Assembly: GCF_018812025.1 (NCBI RefSeq)
Contig: NC_063054.1
Span: 3,577,433-3,641,432 of the forward strand
DNA from: Megalobrama amblycephala
Lineage: Eukaryota; Chordata; Actinopteri; Cypriniformes; Xenocyprididae
Length of the DNA: 64,000 nt
Reading direction: 5' to 3'
In this document: positions 12,815 to 26,329 of the stretch, in pieces
Numbering within the stretch: the first letter of the stretch is position 1
How the letters are laid out: the number at the start of each line of letters is the position of its first letter
Program-made: the position numbers and the translations under genes
Notes under the pieces: model-generated
Told to the model about the DNA's origin: nothing
What the model saw: only the letters and a program-made list of their open reading frames with translations
Databases searched by the model: none

Positions 12815-14160
12815 AAAAAAATTCTTAATTTAATCAATTATGGCCAAATAGTTTTAGTCATGTAACTCTGAAGACTAATGACTGCTGAAAAAAATAAATA
12901 AAATAAAAATAAATCAGTTTTGCCATCACAGGAGTAAATTACATTTTAAAATATACTGAAAAGAAAACAATTATTTTAAATTGGAACTATATTTCAGAAT
13001 TTTACTGTATTTTTAATCAATTTAATGAACACAGCCTTGGTGAGATTATATGTTCAAAAAAATTAAATCTTACAACCCCAAATTTTTACAAGGCCCTTTG
13101 AAAATATGGTCATGTGACAAAAATTATGGACAGTTTTTTTTACATTATGGGGGCAATATAGTTTATCCCCTGAAACATCTTATCCCACTCTCCTCTTTAA
13201 TTACCTAAACCTCTCAATAGGTGTTTGTTTCAATGCAGGTCAACATCATGCCAGCATTCACCTTATTAAGGCCCCGATATGCTTGAAACGAAATCGAAGA
13301 ACGAATGGATGTGAGACATAATTTAGAACAATATCAGGCCGAAACGAAGTTCATTTGGAAAAGATCGCCTCTGGTAAACAACTTTATACAAGCATTGGTT
13401 CGCGGCCATTACATAAGGTAGGTGTGCGCTGAGGCTCCGCCTTCTTTCATTTGGAAAATCTTTTCCAGTTATTTTTTCCTCACGAGTTCGTGGAAGTGAG
13501 ACTCGCGAGTGAAAAAATGTGGAGAGCAGCTTTACCTATAATAGAAAACCAAGTTGTTCTTCTGATGAAATGAGACACTGTCACTGTTTTTCATGTTCAA
13601 TATGGTAAATCTGCTTGATTTGGAGCAACTATATTTGTGCTTTAATAAACCTAACGTGACTTTACTGGTGTAGCCTCATGTAGCCTAAACAAACATATCT
13701 TACTATGATCAGATATGTGCTTTATTAAAATGCTTGGTAGTTTTTAAATTTTGTTGTGTGTTTATTTTGTTATTGAGAGTAAATTAAGCGCGCTGCATAG
13801 GCTATATTTACATATTCATCTAACCATCGCGCTCAGCAGTGTGGGCGGCGTCACGTGTTCGCTAATGTATTTTGAACTTAGTTTTACCCCTAAACAAAGA
13901 ACGAAAAAGAACTTTAGCATCCTGCATTGCAGTGTGCATATTGACCTTATGTAGCAGAGAATGTTTTTGCGGTATAGCTTTCGTGTGGCATCGCTGTTGA
14001 AGAGTAATTAGAGAGTGGATTTACTTTTGCAGAGTTAACAAAAGTTATCATGAGCATTGTAATGTTTAAAGCGGATGTCATAACAAATGTTTTAAAACGA
14101 GCGGTTCATTCATAAATCCGTAAGTTCTTACCTTCATGCTGTGGAAATACAAACCAGAAG
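12815..14160. other. Intergenic DNA with a decayed repeat fragment
   Basis: 12930-13085 resembles a worn copy of the ACCGTTCAAAAGTTTGGGG MITE family (ACTGTATTTTTAATCAATTT, GCCTTGGTGAG). 13270-14160 has mixed composition with several CG-containing words and no repeat signature that I can pair. No exon with flanking splice sites was found. Confidence 0.4.
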
Positions 14161-14189
14161 ACAGAATGCAACGAGCGCAGCGCTGAAAA

Positions 14190-14217
14190 GGGGCGGGGCT
14201 ACATAATGTCTATAAAG
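14190..14217 (+). promoter_or_regulatory. Possible core promoter: GC box plus TATA box
   Basis: GGGGCGGGGC (14190-14199) is followed 12 bp later by TATAAAG (14211-14217). Together they form a textbook arrangement for a start near 14240 on the + strand. It lies 350 bp upstream of the candidate small two-exon ORF at 14563. It could instead be chance within intergenic DNA. Confidence 0.3.
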
Positions 14218-14562
14218 TCTAAACCTGCACTCATGATAGACAGATGCACTCAACGCAGAGCAGCTTTACCCCAGTGTTAATCAAACCAAACAGGAAACCA
14301 TGCCTCAAAATGCAGAACCAGAAAGATGTTAATCTAGTGATGGCATAAATGAGTAAACAAAAAAAAAACCAGTAAAAAAAGTTTTCACCTTACACCCAAA
14401 CATTATGCAGGTAGGGCCGAGGAGAGCAGGAAGTGTAGTGTCATATTCTGTCGTAATGTTTTTGCAATCTGGGGCATCAAGCTCCTCTTCCTGTTCCTGA
14501 GGAATGAGTCCTACATTTTAATGGTGTTCATCCTCTGCTTTTTCGCTGTACTAGAACCTGCC

Positions 14563-14837
14563 ATGAGCTCTCAGACATCTTACAGAAGGAAAGTCAAAGG
14601 TCAGTCACAAAATCATACTTCTAACACTCAGTGAAGTCAGTTATGGGATCAGTTTCTCTGTTCAGATTCTCATTGATTTATTCTGAAGTCTTTCCTACAG
14701 CTTTCATGAACTGTCAGTACTGCCGTCGACAGGATCTCCAGCGTCTGATCGTCACAACAGGGGTTCAGCAGAAGTATGAGGATCTGAACTGTCTGAGATG
14801 TGAATCATTGTGCACAACGACCGGTTTTGATGAGTAA
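14563..14837 (+). CDS. Candidate two-exon small protein, unrecognised
   Basis: I do not recognise this gene. An ATG at 14563 opens MSSQTSYRRKVK and runs into a donor (AAAG then GTCAGT at 14600). A pyrimidine-rich acceptor ends at 14700, and the next exon starts at 14701 in the compatible phase. It encodes a cysteine-rich segment that includes NCQYCRRQDLQRL and NCLRCESLC. Translation stops at TAA 14835-14837, giving about 57 aa. Alternatively a good donor (GA then GTAAGA at 14834) makes this an internal exon of a longer gene. Paired CxxC/CxxxC cysteines hint at metal binding, which is inference only. A GC box/TATA box lies 350 bp upstream. It may equally be a spurious ORF or a pseudogene. Confidence 0.3.
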
Positions 14838-15381
14838 GATGTTGTAGAGCCTGTACGGGGAAATACATCATGTAAAATACATCATGAATTATGAAGAAAC
14901 TTCTTCATCATGGATGTATGCAGATAGCCCTATCAAAACAGGTTTTAACATCTCCCAACTAAATATAGCATTCTATTTAAAAACATATTTCAACACCATT
15001 GCTATCTTTAAAATTCTATTCGCACGACATGATTTTATGAACAGTCCTTTGTAGCAAAGGGGAAACCAGGATTGGTTACCACACTTTTTATTTGCTTAAT
15101 ATAGTGGAACAAATGTTAAGATAAGCTTAAATTGTGCCTAGTTGGTAAAAACATTTATGTCATTTAAAAGACAAAACAAAATCTGTGCCAACCAACCCCA
15201 ACATGAATTAATGATTCATTATTCTTATTTTATATTCAAATGCCAAATAACCCCACTCACACTCTCTTCAGCCTGGCATCATGTATTACAGGCTTCCAAA
15301 TTTTAAATCAAAATTCGTAAAATGGATAATCCCAGTCTTGGCTTCAGATTGGTCCGTGGACCCAGATTGCTATTTTTTAGT

Positions 15382-15606
15382 GGTTCTTTAAAGGTTCTTT
15401 ATGTGTAGTAGCAGTTCTATTTAGAACTGTGTTGTCTTGAAGAACCACTTATATGCTAAAACGGTTCTTTGTGTTAAAGTTTAGGGATCCCTTTTCCCGC
15501 CTTTTGGTTTTTCAAATCTGTAACTGTCAAATCCACCTCATAACTGATTTTCTGGAGCTCAGCAGGCATCTAGTTACACAGACTGTCAACACACTCTCAA
15601 CAGGTA
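15382..15606 (+). repeat. Direct repeat, copy 1 (partner at 16152-16360)
   Basis: About 210 bp shared with 16152-16360, including AGAACCA, TTTTTCAAATCTGTAACTG, TCAAATCCACCTCATAACTG and GAGCTCAGCAG in the same order. The copies are several percent diverged. The copy is followed by a long T-rich tract (15637-15672). Confidence 0.8.
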
Positions 15607-16151
15607 ATTTTTTTTTCTTATTGGTATTTAATTATCTTTTTTTCTTTTTCTTTTTTTTTTTTTTTTTTTTTTGCAAAACCCTCTAAGTCCACCTCTTTAG
15701 ACAACAAGACAGTAAAACGTCCATTTCTGTCAGTTTTACAGGAACACTGCGAAATCCTGTCATCGCCACTGTAACGATGGATAAAAACTTACAGCTTGGC
15801 AATTGAAAGCGGCTCATACGCACACCGTCATTCATCTTGAAATCAAATTATTCGGTTCACGTCTTCAGATTGGTTCTTCTGTGCACTTAGAGCCTTTTGC
15901 TGACAAAGGGAAGTGGCGTTTAACGGTTTCTGCCAACTAACGAAATGCTATTTCTGAATGGACTGACGCTGGGATTTAGCGGATTTGAAGCGTAGTATTT
16001 GATGAACGTTTCTCAGGATCATTATCTAATTTTTGACGGAGGTGGGGTTTAGCAGCTTTTGCATCTGAACTCTTCAAATTATCCCTGACCTAACCAACTC
16101 CTAGACATACATGTTTCAAATTGAACCAAAAAGGGTTTTATACACTAAAAA

Positions 16152-16360
16152 AAATGGTTCTTTACGTGTAGTAACAGTTCTATTTAGAAACGTGTTGCCT
16201 TGAAGAACCATTTATGCTGAAATGGTTATTTGTGTTAGATTTTAGGGTTCCTTTTTCCCGCCTTTTTGTTTTTCAAATCTGTAACTGTCAAATCCACCTC
16301 ATAACTGATTTTCCAGAGCTCAGCAGCCATCCAATTAAGATCAACATACTCTCAATAGGT
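16152..16360 (+). repeat. Direct repeat, copy 2 (partner at 15382-15606)
   Basis: Second member of the pair, about 0.76 kb downstream in the same orientation. Both start within TTCTTTA..GTGTAGTA and end before AGGTAA. Either a tandem duplication whose intervening part diverged or two insertions of one short element. 16365-17120 beyond it is AT-rich with no feature that I can support. Confidence 0.8.
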
Positions 16361-17132
16361 AAATGATTTATTTCTAAAAATGTCTATAATTTTTATCTTT
16401 CAAGTTGTTACTGTTTTCCTACCGGTCATGTCTTTTTTTCTTTTTAGTTTAAACAGAACATAAGTGTAAGCCGCTCTATTCAGTTAAGGATACTCATCTA
16501 AGTAACAGAGATACTGAATTTATGATCCATATTGTTAGATTTTATTCAGAATTATTGCATACCCAGTCACAAAAAAATAAAAATAAAAACAAAAAGCTAC
16601 CCCATGACTTTATATCACTTTTTCCTTTTAACATTTTAAAGGGCTCACATACTGTCCATTTTTGGCCTTCATAAACAATTGTTTTTACATAAACAAATAG
16701 AAGAGACACACTGTAACTGTAAATATACTAAATATTAATAAAAATAGACTATTAATAAAAAGGTTATTTATAACACCATTAAGGTCCAATATATCCAACC
16801 AAACAGGTCCCCCAATCTTGTAAAATAAACCACAAAAAGTCACAAAAATGAAAAAACTTTAAATAAATATCCTATTCTCTTATTTGTCTGTTGAATAATT
16901 GGAAGTTTCTACTCCATTGACTGAAAACGGTCAACAACCGTATCCATCATTACCATAAAAAATAACGTGTCATGAAAACAAACCCAACCGACAGCTAATG
17001 ACGTGATTTAGTAGTAAAGCTGTTGAAATATTTTTGTCACCTCGTTTTTTTTCTTCTGTCGTTGGTCTCAGGTTGCAGTCAAGGAGGAGCTGAGATCCTC
17101 CCGTGGGCCTGTGCTGGAAGCTGCTCCTCACA

Positions 17133-17139
17133 TATAAAG
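17133..17139 (+). promoter_or_regulatory. sox7: sox7 TATA box (TATAAAG)
   Basis: TATAAAG lies 197 bp before the sox7 ATG, in a locally GC-richer segment, which predicts a start near 17165 and a 5' UTR of about 170 bp. The strand and position agree with the gene. No in-frame ATG competes between the predicted start and 17336 in the coding frame. Confidence 0.55.
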
Positions 17140-17308
17140 CGCTTCCCAATGCCGGAGGAAACAGTGAATCACAGCTTCAGAGGGGGAGTCGAGCACCAAA
17201 CACTGCTCTTCACTCAAACTCATCTCTTATTGCGCTTTTACTTTGCTTTAGATTCAAAACTGAAAGAGAGTCTCTAGGTCACATTTGCGCCCGAGAAACA
17301 AAGTTTGA

Positions 17309-18967
<1,659 letters not shown>

Positions 18968-19920
18968 GAAAGTCATGGAAAGCTTTAACTCCACCGCAGA
19001 AGAGACCGTACGTGGAGGAAGCAGAGCGTCTGAGGGTGCAACACATGCAGGACTACCCCAATTACAAATACCGTCCCCGTAGGAAGAAGCAGCTGAAGCG
19101 CATCTGTAAACGCGTGGACCCCGGCTTCCTCCTGACCACCCTCGGTCCCGACCAAAACTCCCTCCCGGACCCGCGAGGCTGCTGTCACCCCCTGGATAAA
19201 GACGAGGAGAGCGGCGTGAGCGCCGGCGGCGGCTTCGGCTCTCCAAGCGCGGCTCTGCCCGGCGTCAGGGTCTTCAGAGATCCCGCGAGCTCCAACAGCA
19301 GCTTCGACACGTACCCGTACGGCCTGCCCACACCGCCTGAGATGTCTCCTCTGGACGCCGTGGATCACGAACACCAGTCCTACTACTCGTCCTCCTCCAC
19401 CAGCTCCTGCTCGTCTTCCGCCTCTTGCCCAGACGACAGGCGTCCCACGCCGGCACACATGAGCAGTCCTCCTCCTTACCATCCCGATTACTCCCAACAG
19501 GCACCTCTGCACTGCGGGAGCTCACATCTGGGCCACATCCCGATGTCCCACCAGGGAAGCGGGGCGACTTTTATTCCAGCGCATCCACTGTCCTATTACA
19601 GCCCGTCGTTCCCACAGGTTCAGATCCATCACGGGCACCAGGGGCACCTCGGCCAGCTCTCACCCCCTCCGGAACAGGGTCACCTGGAGGGTCTGGACCA
19701 GCTGAGCCAGGCTGAATTGCTGGGCGAGGTCGACCGAGACGAGTTCGACCAGTACCTAAATTCCAATAGTTATCACCCCGAGCAGGGTGGGATGACGGTC
19801 ACGGGACACATCCAGGTAACGCCGGCTTCCGTTTGCTCGAGCAGCGCTACGGAAACCAGTCTCATCTCCGTACTGGCCGACGCCACGGCAGCCTACTACA
19901 ACAACTACAGCATTTCATAA
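18968..19920 (+). CDS. sox7: Transcription factor Sox7, exon 2 (rest of HMG box and transactivation domain)
   Basis: Exon 2 encodes residues 78-394 and completes a protein of 394 aa, close to the ~388 aa of mammalian SOX7. The HMG box ends around [10 protein letters not shown] (near residue 120), which includes the C-terminal basic nuclear-localisation cluster. Then come the SoxF-conserved VDPGFLL block, a Ser/Pro-rich region with [17 protein letters not shown], a poly-Ser stretch, and GQLSPPPE. The SoxF signature DEFDQYL sits at about 335-341; in SOX7/17/18 this motif mediates beta-catenin interaction and transactivation. The conserved end is [19 protein letters not shown]7 is preferred over SOX17/18 on the N-terminus, the tail and the pinx1/rp1l1 synteny. 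The stop is TAA at 19918. No frameshift or missing key residue was seen. Confidence 0.95.
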
Positions 19921-20510
19921 ACGCCAAAACAAGGACAGTTGACACAGACAGAGACTGTGGGTCAGCAGTGTGACTGGCAGGTGAAAGGGGGGCTGCGGAG
20001 GGAGCGGAAAAGAGAAGCTACAGGAAGTCAAAGGACACCTCAGGGATGCATAGATTAAAAAAAAACACTGAAGTTCATTCCCATCTTTGTTTCCAAAAAG
20101 AGAACGGAAGTAAAAAAAAAAAGGACAAACATAGAAATGCTCTCATATCTTGCCACAAAAGCATGTATATATGCGATAAAGCTTATTTATATATCGAATT
20201 GCTTTGCATTAAAGCTTATTGTATTGTTTTTCAGTCCAGATATATTCATGTTTTTTTTTTTGTTTTTTTTTTCAAACCTCAATTGTTTTACCTCAAGAAT
20301 TATTTAAGTGAGGCTGGTCTCTTCCTTCATTAGGACTTGATTTTGAAGGAAATTTGGCCTTTTCTTTTCCCTTTACATTCATTTTAAAAATGTATATGTA
20401 TACTCATAAACAGTTAAAAGACAAATAATAATAATGAATACTATTGTATGCCAATTTAGGTTTGCCATATTAATTTAATTCAAATAAAATTTTGAGTTTA
20501 TGTTTGTGTT
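19921..20510 (+). other. sox7: sox7 3' UTR with AATAAA at 20483-20488
   Basis: The UTR is A/T-rich with long A- and T-runs. A canonical AATAAA at 20483-20488 is the best polyadenylation signal; weaker ATTAAA (about 20208) and a later AATAAA (about 20645) are alternatives. The ORFs at 20046-20333 and 20475-20657 are low-complexity artefacts. Confidence 0.55.
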
Positions 20511-20757
20511 TGCCCATATAAGTACAGCACAGTGATTCTGTCTGGACTTGAGAGAAAAAAAAAAAAAATGTTGCAGATGCTCATCATTTTTGTGATATAT
20601 TAAAAGTGAATGTTCTGAGGTCCCGTCTGAATTAGACGCCGCTAAATAAAAACACAATATAAATACAGGAGAAAAGACTCTTGCTTTTGTAATTACAGGT
20701 AATTACAGTGATTATTTATCTCTGCTAGTAGATAATTAAGTATATAAACTGCCTTAT

Positions 20758-21082
20758 TTTAAAGCCCCGTTCACACCAAGAGCAATAACTAGCCTATATT
20801 AGCATCCATATTAGCATAAACACCAACGGACGACATTGTTGAGTTTTTCCAAGCACGTGCTTGTCTGTCACTTTAAATTTTCGAGTACAGCAGGATGGAT
20901 TCTGACTGGCTGTCAATGTTTTTATCGCTCATCAGCTGGATAAAAATCGTTCTGAAAGCGATTTCAGCAATATCGTTTCTCTGTGGCGTTAGCATTATCT
21001 GCGGTGTGAATGCTGCTGTTCTTTAATATTGAGAACGATTTTTAGAACTATATTGCTATCGTTATCTTTATAGTTATTGGGT
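20758..21082. mobile_element. hAT-like MITE remnant, right end truncated
   Basis: The left end AAAGCCCCGTTCACACCAAG is a motif typical of fish MITEs with GTGTGAAC ends. The interior contains AACGAT/ATCGTT inverted words and ends with ATCGTTATCTTTATAGTTAT. The matching right terminus is missing, so it is a fragment. Confidence 0.5.
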
Positions 21083-21329
21083 TTTTTTTTTCAGTGTAAT
21101 TAGTATTATTCAGCTGTTTTTTTCACTTTCATTATCATGATAGCAAAAGTATGACTACTTTTTTCATTTTTTTTGTTAATTTTTTATATTATTATAATTA
21201 TTTATCATAAACTGCTTTATGGGAAGTTACAGAATAGGCCTACTAATGTTCGTGGATTTTTATCCACAATATTTTATTAGTAGCTAAACATTTATGTTTT
21301 CAATTTAGCTTTATTCCATGCATATTTTT

Positions 21330-22480
21330 TTTAGCACTGCTGCCGTTTGAGGTCCTTTCAAGAAGCTGACCTCTAATTTTGTGTGTTGTGCGTGGCGGCC
21401 CGTCGCCATAACCACTGGCGGTATCCACCCTACGTTCCTAGTTTGCTATCAGCAACACCCATTATGCGCTCAGTTTCACTCCTCCGCGGATCAGAGGATT
21501 AGTGTAAAACAGGCTCTGCTGTTTTTCTCTCCGCCTCCATCTCCACGGGCCTTTTGTTTCCCCCTGTCTTATTCTGGGTGCGTGTCTTAAGCAGAGCGCT
21601 GGAACTCCCCTCCTACCCTACCTTGGCCCCCCTCTGCTGCCCGTCCTATCTTGCTGATGCAGACTTTCATAATCTCTGCGAAATAAATAAATACACCTCG
21701 TCCCCGTCAACTGTTTTACACGTTCATCATTTTTTATATTTTTTCTCCCTCTGTCTCTCCCTCTCTTTTCAAATTCCTCCTCTTTTTTGATAAAAGGAAT
21801 CTGAAGTGGGGGAGAGAGGGAGGCGGTGGCGGGCGTTTGACAAATCCTGGAGTCTGGCTTGGTCTTCCTGCGTTTTTTGGGAACGGTTGAGTCGTGTTTC
21901 TTGTAAAGAGGATGTGGCGGAGAAGCAGTGTTTCCTGCCTGATAAGAGTAAAGCCTCTCTCCGTCAGGATGTTTGGGCCCCGGCCGGTCCCCGCATTAAA
22001 AGAGCCCATGGCGAGGGAAAGGGAACCTGCTGTTCATTTTAGCTGGGAGGAAACATGGCTCTCGTTGATTAATATCTCACACTGTGGTTTTTTTAAGGCT
22101 TCGATTTGACCCTCCTCTGGTTTGGCCACACACCGGGCTCAGCACAGATTTTCTTAATCTGTCTCTGTCACTGGCTCCAAAGACAAGTGCTAGCAGCTCG
22201 TGGTTATGATGTGAGTTGAGGCGTCGAATGCGTTGTTATGAAATGTTTTGGTCACGGCACATTCATCATGTGACTCCAATTTCTTTCCACAACTCAGGTT
22301 GTTATTAACAACCTGTGATTGAATGCTTAAGGTTTGGGAGAAAGGGGGTGGTTGGGGCCACCAGCCGCAGGCCGAGGCCTGAATTGTGGCTTATGACACA
22401 GACACCTTTAGGGTCAGAGTAATACAACCTATTCCACTGGCCTTGGGGAAGGGCATTGTGTCATGGTAACCCACACGCAC
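21330..22480. promoter_or_regulatory. GC-richer unique island 1.4 kb 3' of sox7; candidate enhancer
   Basis: This 1.1 kb lacks repeat signatures and is much GC-richer than its flanks. Overlapping ORFs of 69-91 codons on both strands have no domain or splice context. It holds TGATAAGAG (GATA-type), GGAGGAAAC (ETS-type), TTGATTAAT and CCATGG-containing stretches. Position and composition suggest a cis-regulatory or other conserved non-coding element for sox7; this is inference. Confidence 0.3.
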
Positions 22481-22493
22481 TTCATCATCAATA

Positions 22494-23240
22494 TTACTGT
22501 ACCTTTAAAGGAGTCCTTGATTATGATTTCACTTTTTTAACTTTAGTTAGTGTGTAATGTTTCTGTTTGAGCATAAACAACATCTGCAAAGTTATGATGC
22601 TCACAGTTCAATGCAAAGGAAGATATTTTCTTTTACAGAAACGGCTGGTAGGGACTACAGTGAGCTTCTTCCCGGGTTAGTGACATCACAAACCCCAAAA
22701 TTTACATAAACAACGCCCCCAGCAACAAAGGGGGGGAGGCCATGTTGGGCTGCTTTAGAGAAGAGGAAGAGTTGTTTAGTCGAGTGTTGTTGTCATGCCG
22801 TCATTTTACGCCGGACTGCTTCACAAACGAGGGTCAATTCAACACAAGAGATTAACATGACGACACATGCTAGTCGATGAGTTGAATCAACTCCACAGCA
22901 ACTACATAAATTGATCCACTAACCATTCAGAAACATCCAGTTTCATTCTAAAAGTTGTAACTTCTTCCTGAGTCTCTCCATCAGTGTCGACTCCGGTTTG
23001 AACAATGTAAGGCTGAACACCGTTACTGACAATCCTCATTTTGGCTGCGTGAGATTCTCCAGCTTTGTTGTTGTCGAGCAACCGAAGCGCGAGCTGTTAA
23101 AGCTAAATGATCTGTGGGGTATTTTGAGCTGAAACTTCACAGACACATTCTGGGGACACCAGAGACTTATATTACTTCTTGTAAAGGGGCATTCAAATAA
23201 TAAAAGTTTGATTTCAGTTACACTGAAACAGTGATTTGTC
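22494..23240. mobile_element. Non-autonomous transposon-like repeat
   Basis: Begins near CTTTAAAGGAGTCCTTGATT and ends near AAAGGGGCATTCAAATAATA. The left part resembles a common fish repeat (GAGCATAAACAACATCTGCA). The interior is non-coding with many short palindromes. The ORF at 23036-23245 on the minus strand has no domain and is discounted. 23280-23690 beyond it has no clear feature. Confidence 0.45.
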
Positions 23241-23674
23241 TTCAAGTTACAACTGACCTCGCCATTGTGTGCAACGTGTATTTAAAGTCGGCATGAAATG
23301 GAAGTTGCGATAGGCTATATCTGAGTGAAACAGCTTCTGGAACAAGAACAAATCCATTGAGAATTGATTGGATGGTTGTGGTTTGCTATTGCTGTGATGT
23401 CATGTGAGTGACAGGTTGCCCCGCCCTCACACCAGTAAACACATCATCAGAGAAGAGATGTTGTTGCAAGAGGGAGGGGAAGGTATATTGATTAAAGATT
23501 ATGAGGGCACATATTTTTAAAAATAGTGATGTGCACAAATAAATGTATAATAAATACTGCAATATTCCATAAAAAATAAGAATTGTACATTTTGATTTCA
23601 TGTTGACTTTAATCTATCACATTAAGTGAATTCAGGTAAAGTGGGCTGTTTAAGCTTGAGTCTTGACTACATCT

Positions 23675-23880
23675 GAAATCGCATACTTCCTATATAGGCG
23701 AAAAACAGTATGTGACAAAAAAAGTATGCCTGAATTCACACTAGGCTACTATAAAAGAGTAGGCAAAAAGTACACAGGTGACCTACTTTTTCCGGCGAGA
23801 TTCTGAAGTGTGCATACGATGGACACTTTACTATCCCATGAGGCCACGGGAGAGGATTTGTGAATGAAGCAACACGATTT
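23675..23880. repeat. Dispersed repeat fragment with palindromic words
   Basis: CATACTTCC, GTATGCCTGAATTC, AGGCTACTATAAAAG and TAGGCAAAAAGTACACAGG recall the interior of several fish MITEs. It is a fragment with no complete inverted ends found. Confidence 0.3.
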
Positions 23881-24049
23881 GTAAAACACACACAAAAACT
23901 GCATCACAAGAAGTGTACTGAGATTGTCAAAACATTTGGTAACTGATCATAATTTCATTACGTTTACTGACAACATGTTACAATACTGTTTTGACAGTTT
24001 TCGTGATGGATTCTATTTTTGATTCATAAGCTCGCGATTCGATTCAAAA

Positions 24050-25045
24050 CAAAGGCGTAGCTTGATGACGCCAAGTTTGAGAGTGGAATCTTGGGACATG
24101 TGGTCTTCACCTCAACGAACGGTGGAAAGAATAGGGATGGGACTCAGGAAGAAATTATGTTCATGGATGCGATTATTAACGTTACTGTAGTATGAAGCAG
24201 AGCAGGAGCAAGTGTTGTGGAGCTGAACGAGGAGCTGGAGCGATTGATCAACACACGCCTCGAGCAGCGGGACTTTTATTATGACACAGTCGCCGGCGCC
24301 GCTTCCGCTTTTCCGGTCATGAGTATGAGGTAACAGCTCTGTTTATCATATTAGATACATTTGAGAGTGTTGAAAATTATGTTATAACGTTACTCTGTGC
24401 GTTCGCTCGGCGGCTGCTGTGAGACACTGTTACACACTGCAGTAAGATAGATCGATTTTACAATATCGGATTAAATGCTGGATGGCTTGTGTTGATAAAT
24501 GGCATGCAGTTAATTTTAAAACGTATTGTATGATGGAGAAAAATCTGTATTACTGTTACTAAAAATAAAGCTGCATCTGATTATGCTATGTTAGCTACTT
24601 GACAAAATAGTGTTTTTCTCTGAGGCATGGTAAAGCATGGTACTCGCAAAAAAATCAAGAAAATTTGATTTAAACAATAAGACTAAACATGTTGAGCTAT
24701 ATAACAACAATTAGTTTTCTGTCTATAAATAAATCAAAACAGTTGTTCCCTTGTCTATTAAAACATGTAATATGTTAAAGCGTCTTTGGTGTTACCATGG
24801 TTTCTACAAAATAAAACCGGAAATCGAGGGTAACGCGGGTATGACGCCATTGACAGGCGACTCCTCACACGTCCCGGAGCCTTGGTTAAAATTGCAATTT
24901 TCTCACGATTTACAAATAGTTGGAAACATTTGGGATATTGTAAGTACTCAAGTGAACAAAATATATAACACTGGCCCAGTGGTTTTTGGATATTTTACTG
25001 CAAAAATATTACATATTGCACCTTTAACAAGGAACCCTTTCAGCT
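24050..25045. mobile_element. Composite transposon-like region
   Basis: Two segments recognisable as repeat-type DNA (GGAGCGATTGATCAACACAC near 24236; TACATATTGCACCTTTAAC near 25012) surround a 131-codon ORF at 24751-25146 with no domain. The right segment's terminus GCAAAAATATTACATATTG is a motif seen at the ends of fish DNA elements. I treat the whole as mobile-element debris. 25050-26250 beyond it is AT-rich with no supportable feature. Confidence 0.4.
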
Positions 25046-26329
25046 GGTACATTATTATTATAGGTAAAAAATTAACTCATTTGTATTTGCATATAAGACA
25101 GTTTTTATCTATAACTGTTTTTTTAACTGTTAAAAGAGTAAAATAGAATGAATGTAATAAAGTGCTTTTTTTTTTTTTAATTGCTCCTTACTAGAGTTAA
25201 TTATTCTAGCTAACTAACATGCTATGGTCGTTGAATGGCTTTTCTAAAGTATATTACATGTCATGTTGTTTACAAGCTGTTATTGACTGAATTCATGAGA
25301 GTTTTCAGCGGTTTATCAGTTGTTTTCGAATTTTACGCATAAATTTCAATGTTTAGAGTGAACCGACTCACTAGAAGGAATCGTACTTTCCAACGCTGAC
25401 TATGAGAAAAGCACCGTTTAGGGTGAAATATATATTTTCAAAATATTATACACTATTTTAATTATATTTCACTGAATACATTACCCTCATTAAAAATAAG
25501 ACATAATAGGCCCTTTTAGGTGAGTGTGTTTATTTTTTCAGCTAAAAAAAAAGCAATAACGTTTAGTTTCGCGATCCGCTACACGTTGAATAAAGTAGCT
25601 TTACATTTCAGCATCTAGTATTTTAATTATATTTCACTGGACACATTACCATCATTAAAAATAAATTTAGGTGTTTAGATGGGTGCTGTTATCTGCATGA
25701 TATCCAATAATTTAATTATTTCACCGGACACATTAACTGCATTACAAATAAGAGGTGTTCTTAAATGCAGTGACCATGAACAAGTAAAAAGCCTTTAGTT
25801 TTTTTTCACCAATACTTCTCATAAACACCACAGCCCATTGTGGAGACTGCTGACTTTCAGGAAACCAGGGCAAACAATCAACTCATCTGCTACAATCTTT
25901 TCCTGTGTGAAACTTGAATAATTCTCCATGCAACATACTAAGAATACACTGCACTCAATGTCACCCACAGATTGGCCTCTATTTCCATGTTCCTTAAATA
26001 GGCCAGAGTGTTGGCTAGCTCAATACAGTGCCTGAGAATTACATTAATGTGCAGAATGTTTTTGTTACGTATAAAATGAGGTCATGCATTCTTTATTCAA
26101 TTTAAAAATGAGAACAAACAACTTCTAACTTCAACAATAAACTTATACATGTTTATTTTTTGGTGTACAATGGTGTATCAAACTCTTCACACTTTCCCAC
26201 TTTACGACTTCAATTTCATGTTTGAATCTGCATCTGTCTCACTACAAAATTTATGCCTCAAAGGTGTGGTTTAAGTTTTAAAAAATTTCCCCTTTTTAAT
26301 GGGTTCTTGTTTTTTCTCTCTGATTGCTC

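Noticed and set aside
24751..25146. 131-codon ORF
   Set aside because: Lies in repeat-type DNA with an element terminus inside it (TACATATTGCACC) and has no recognisable domain.
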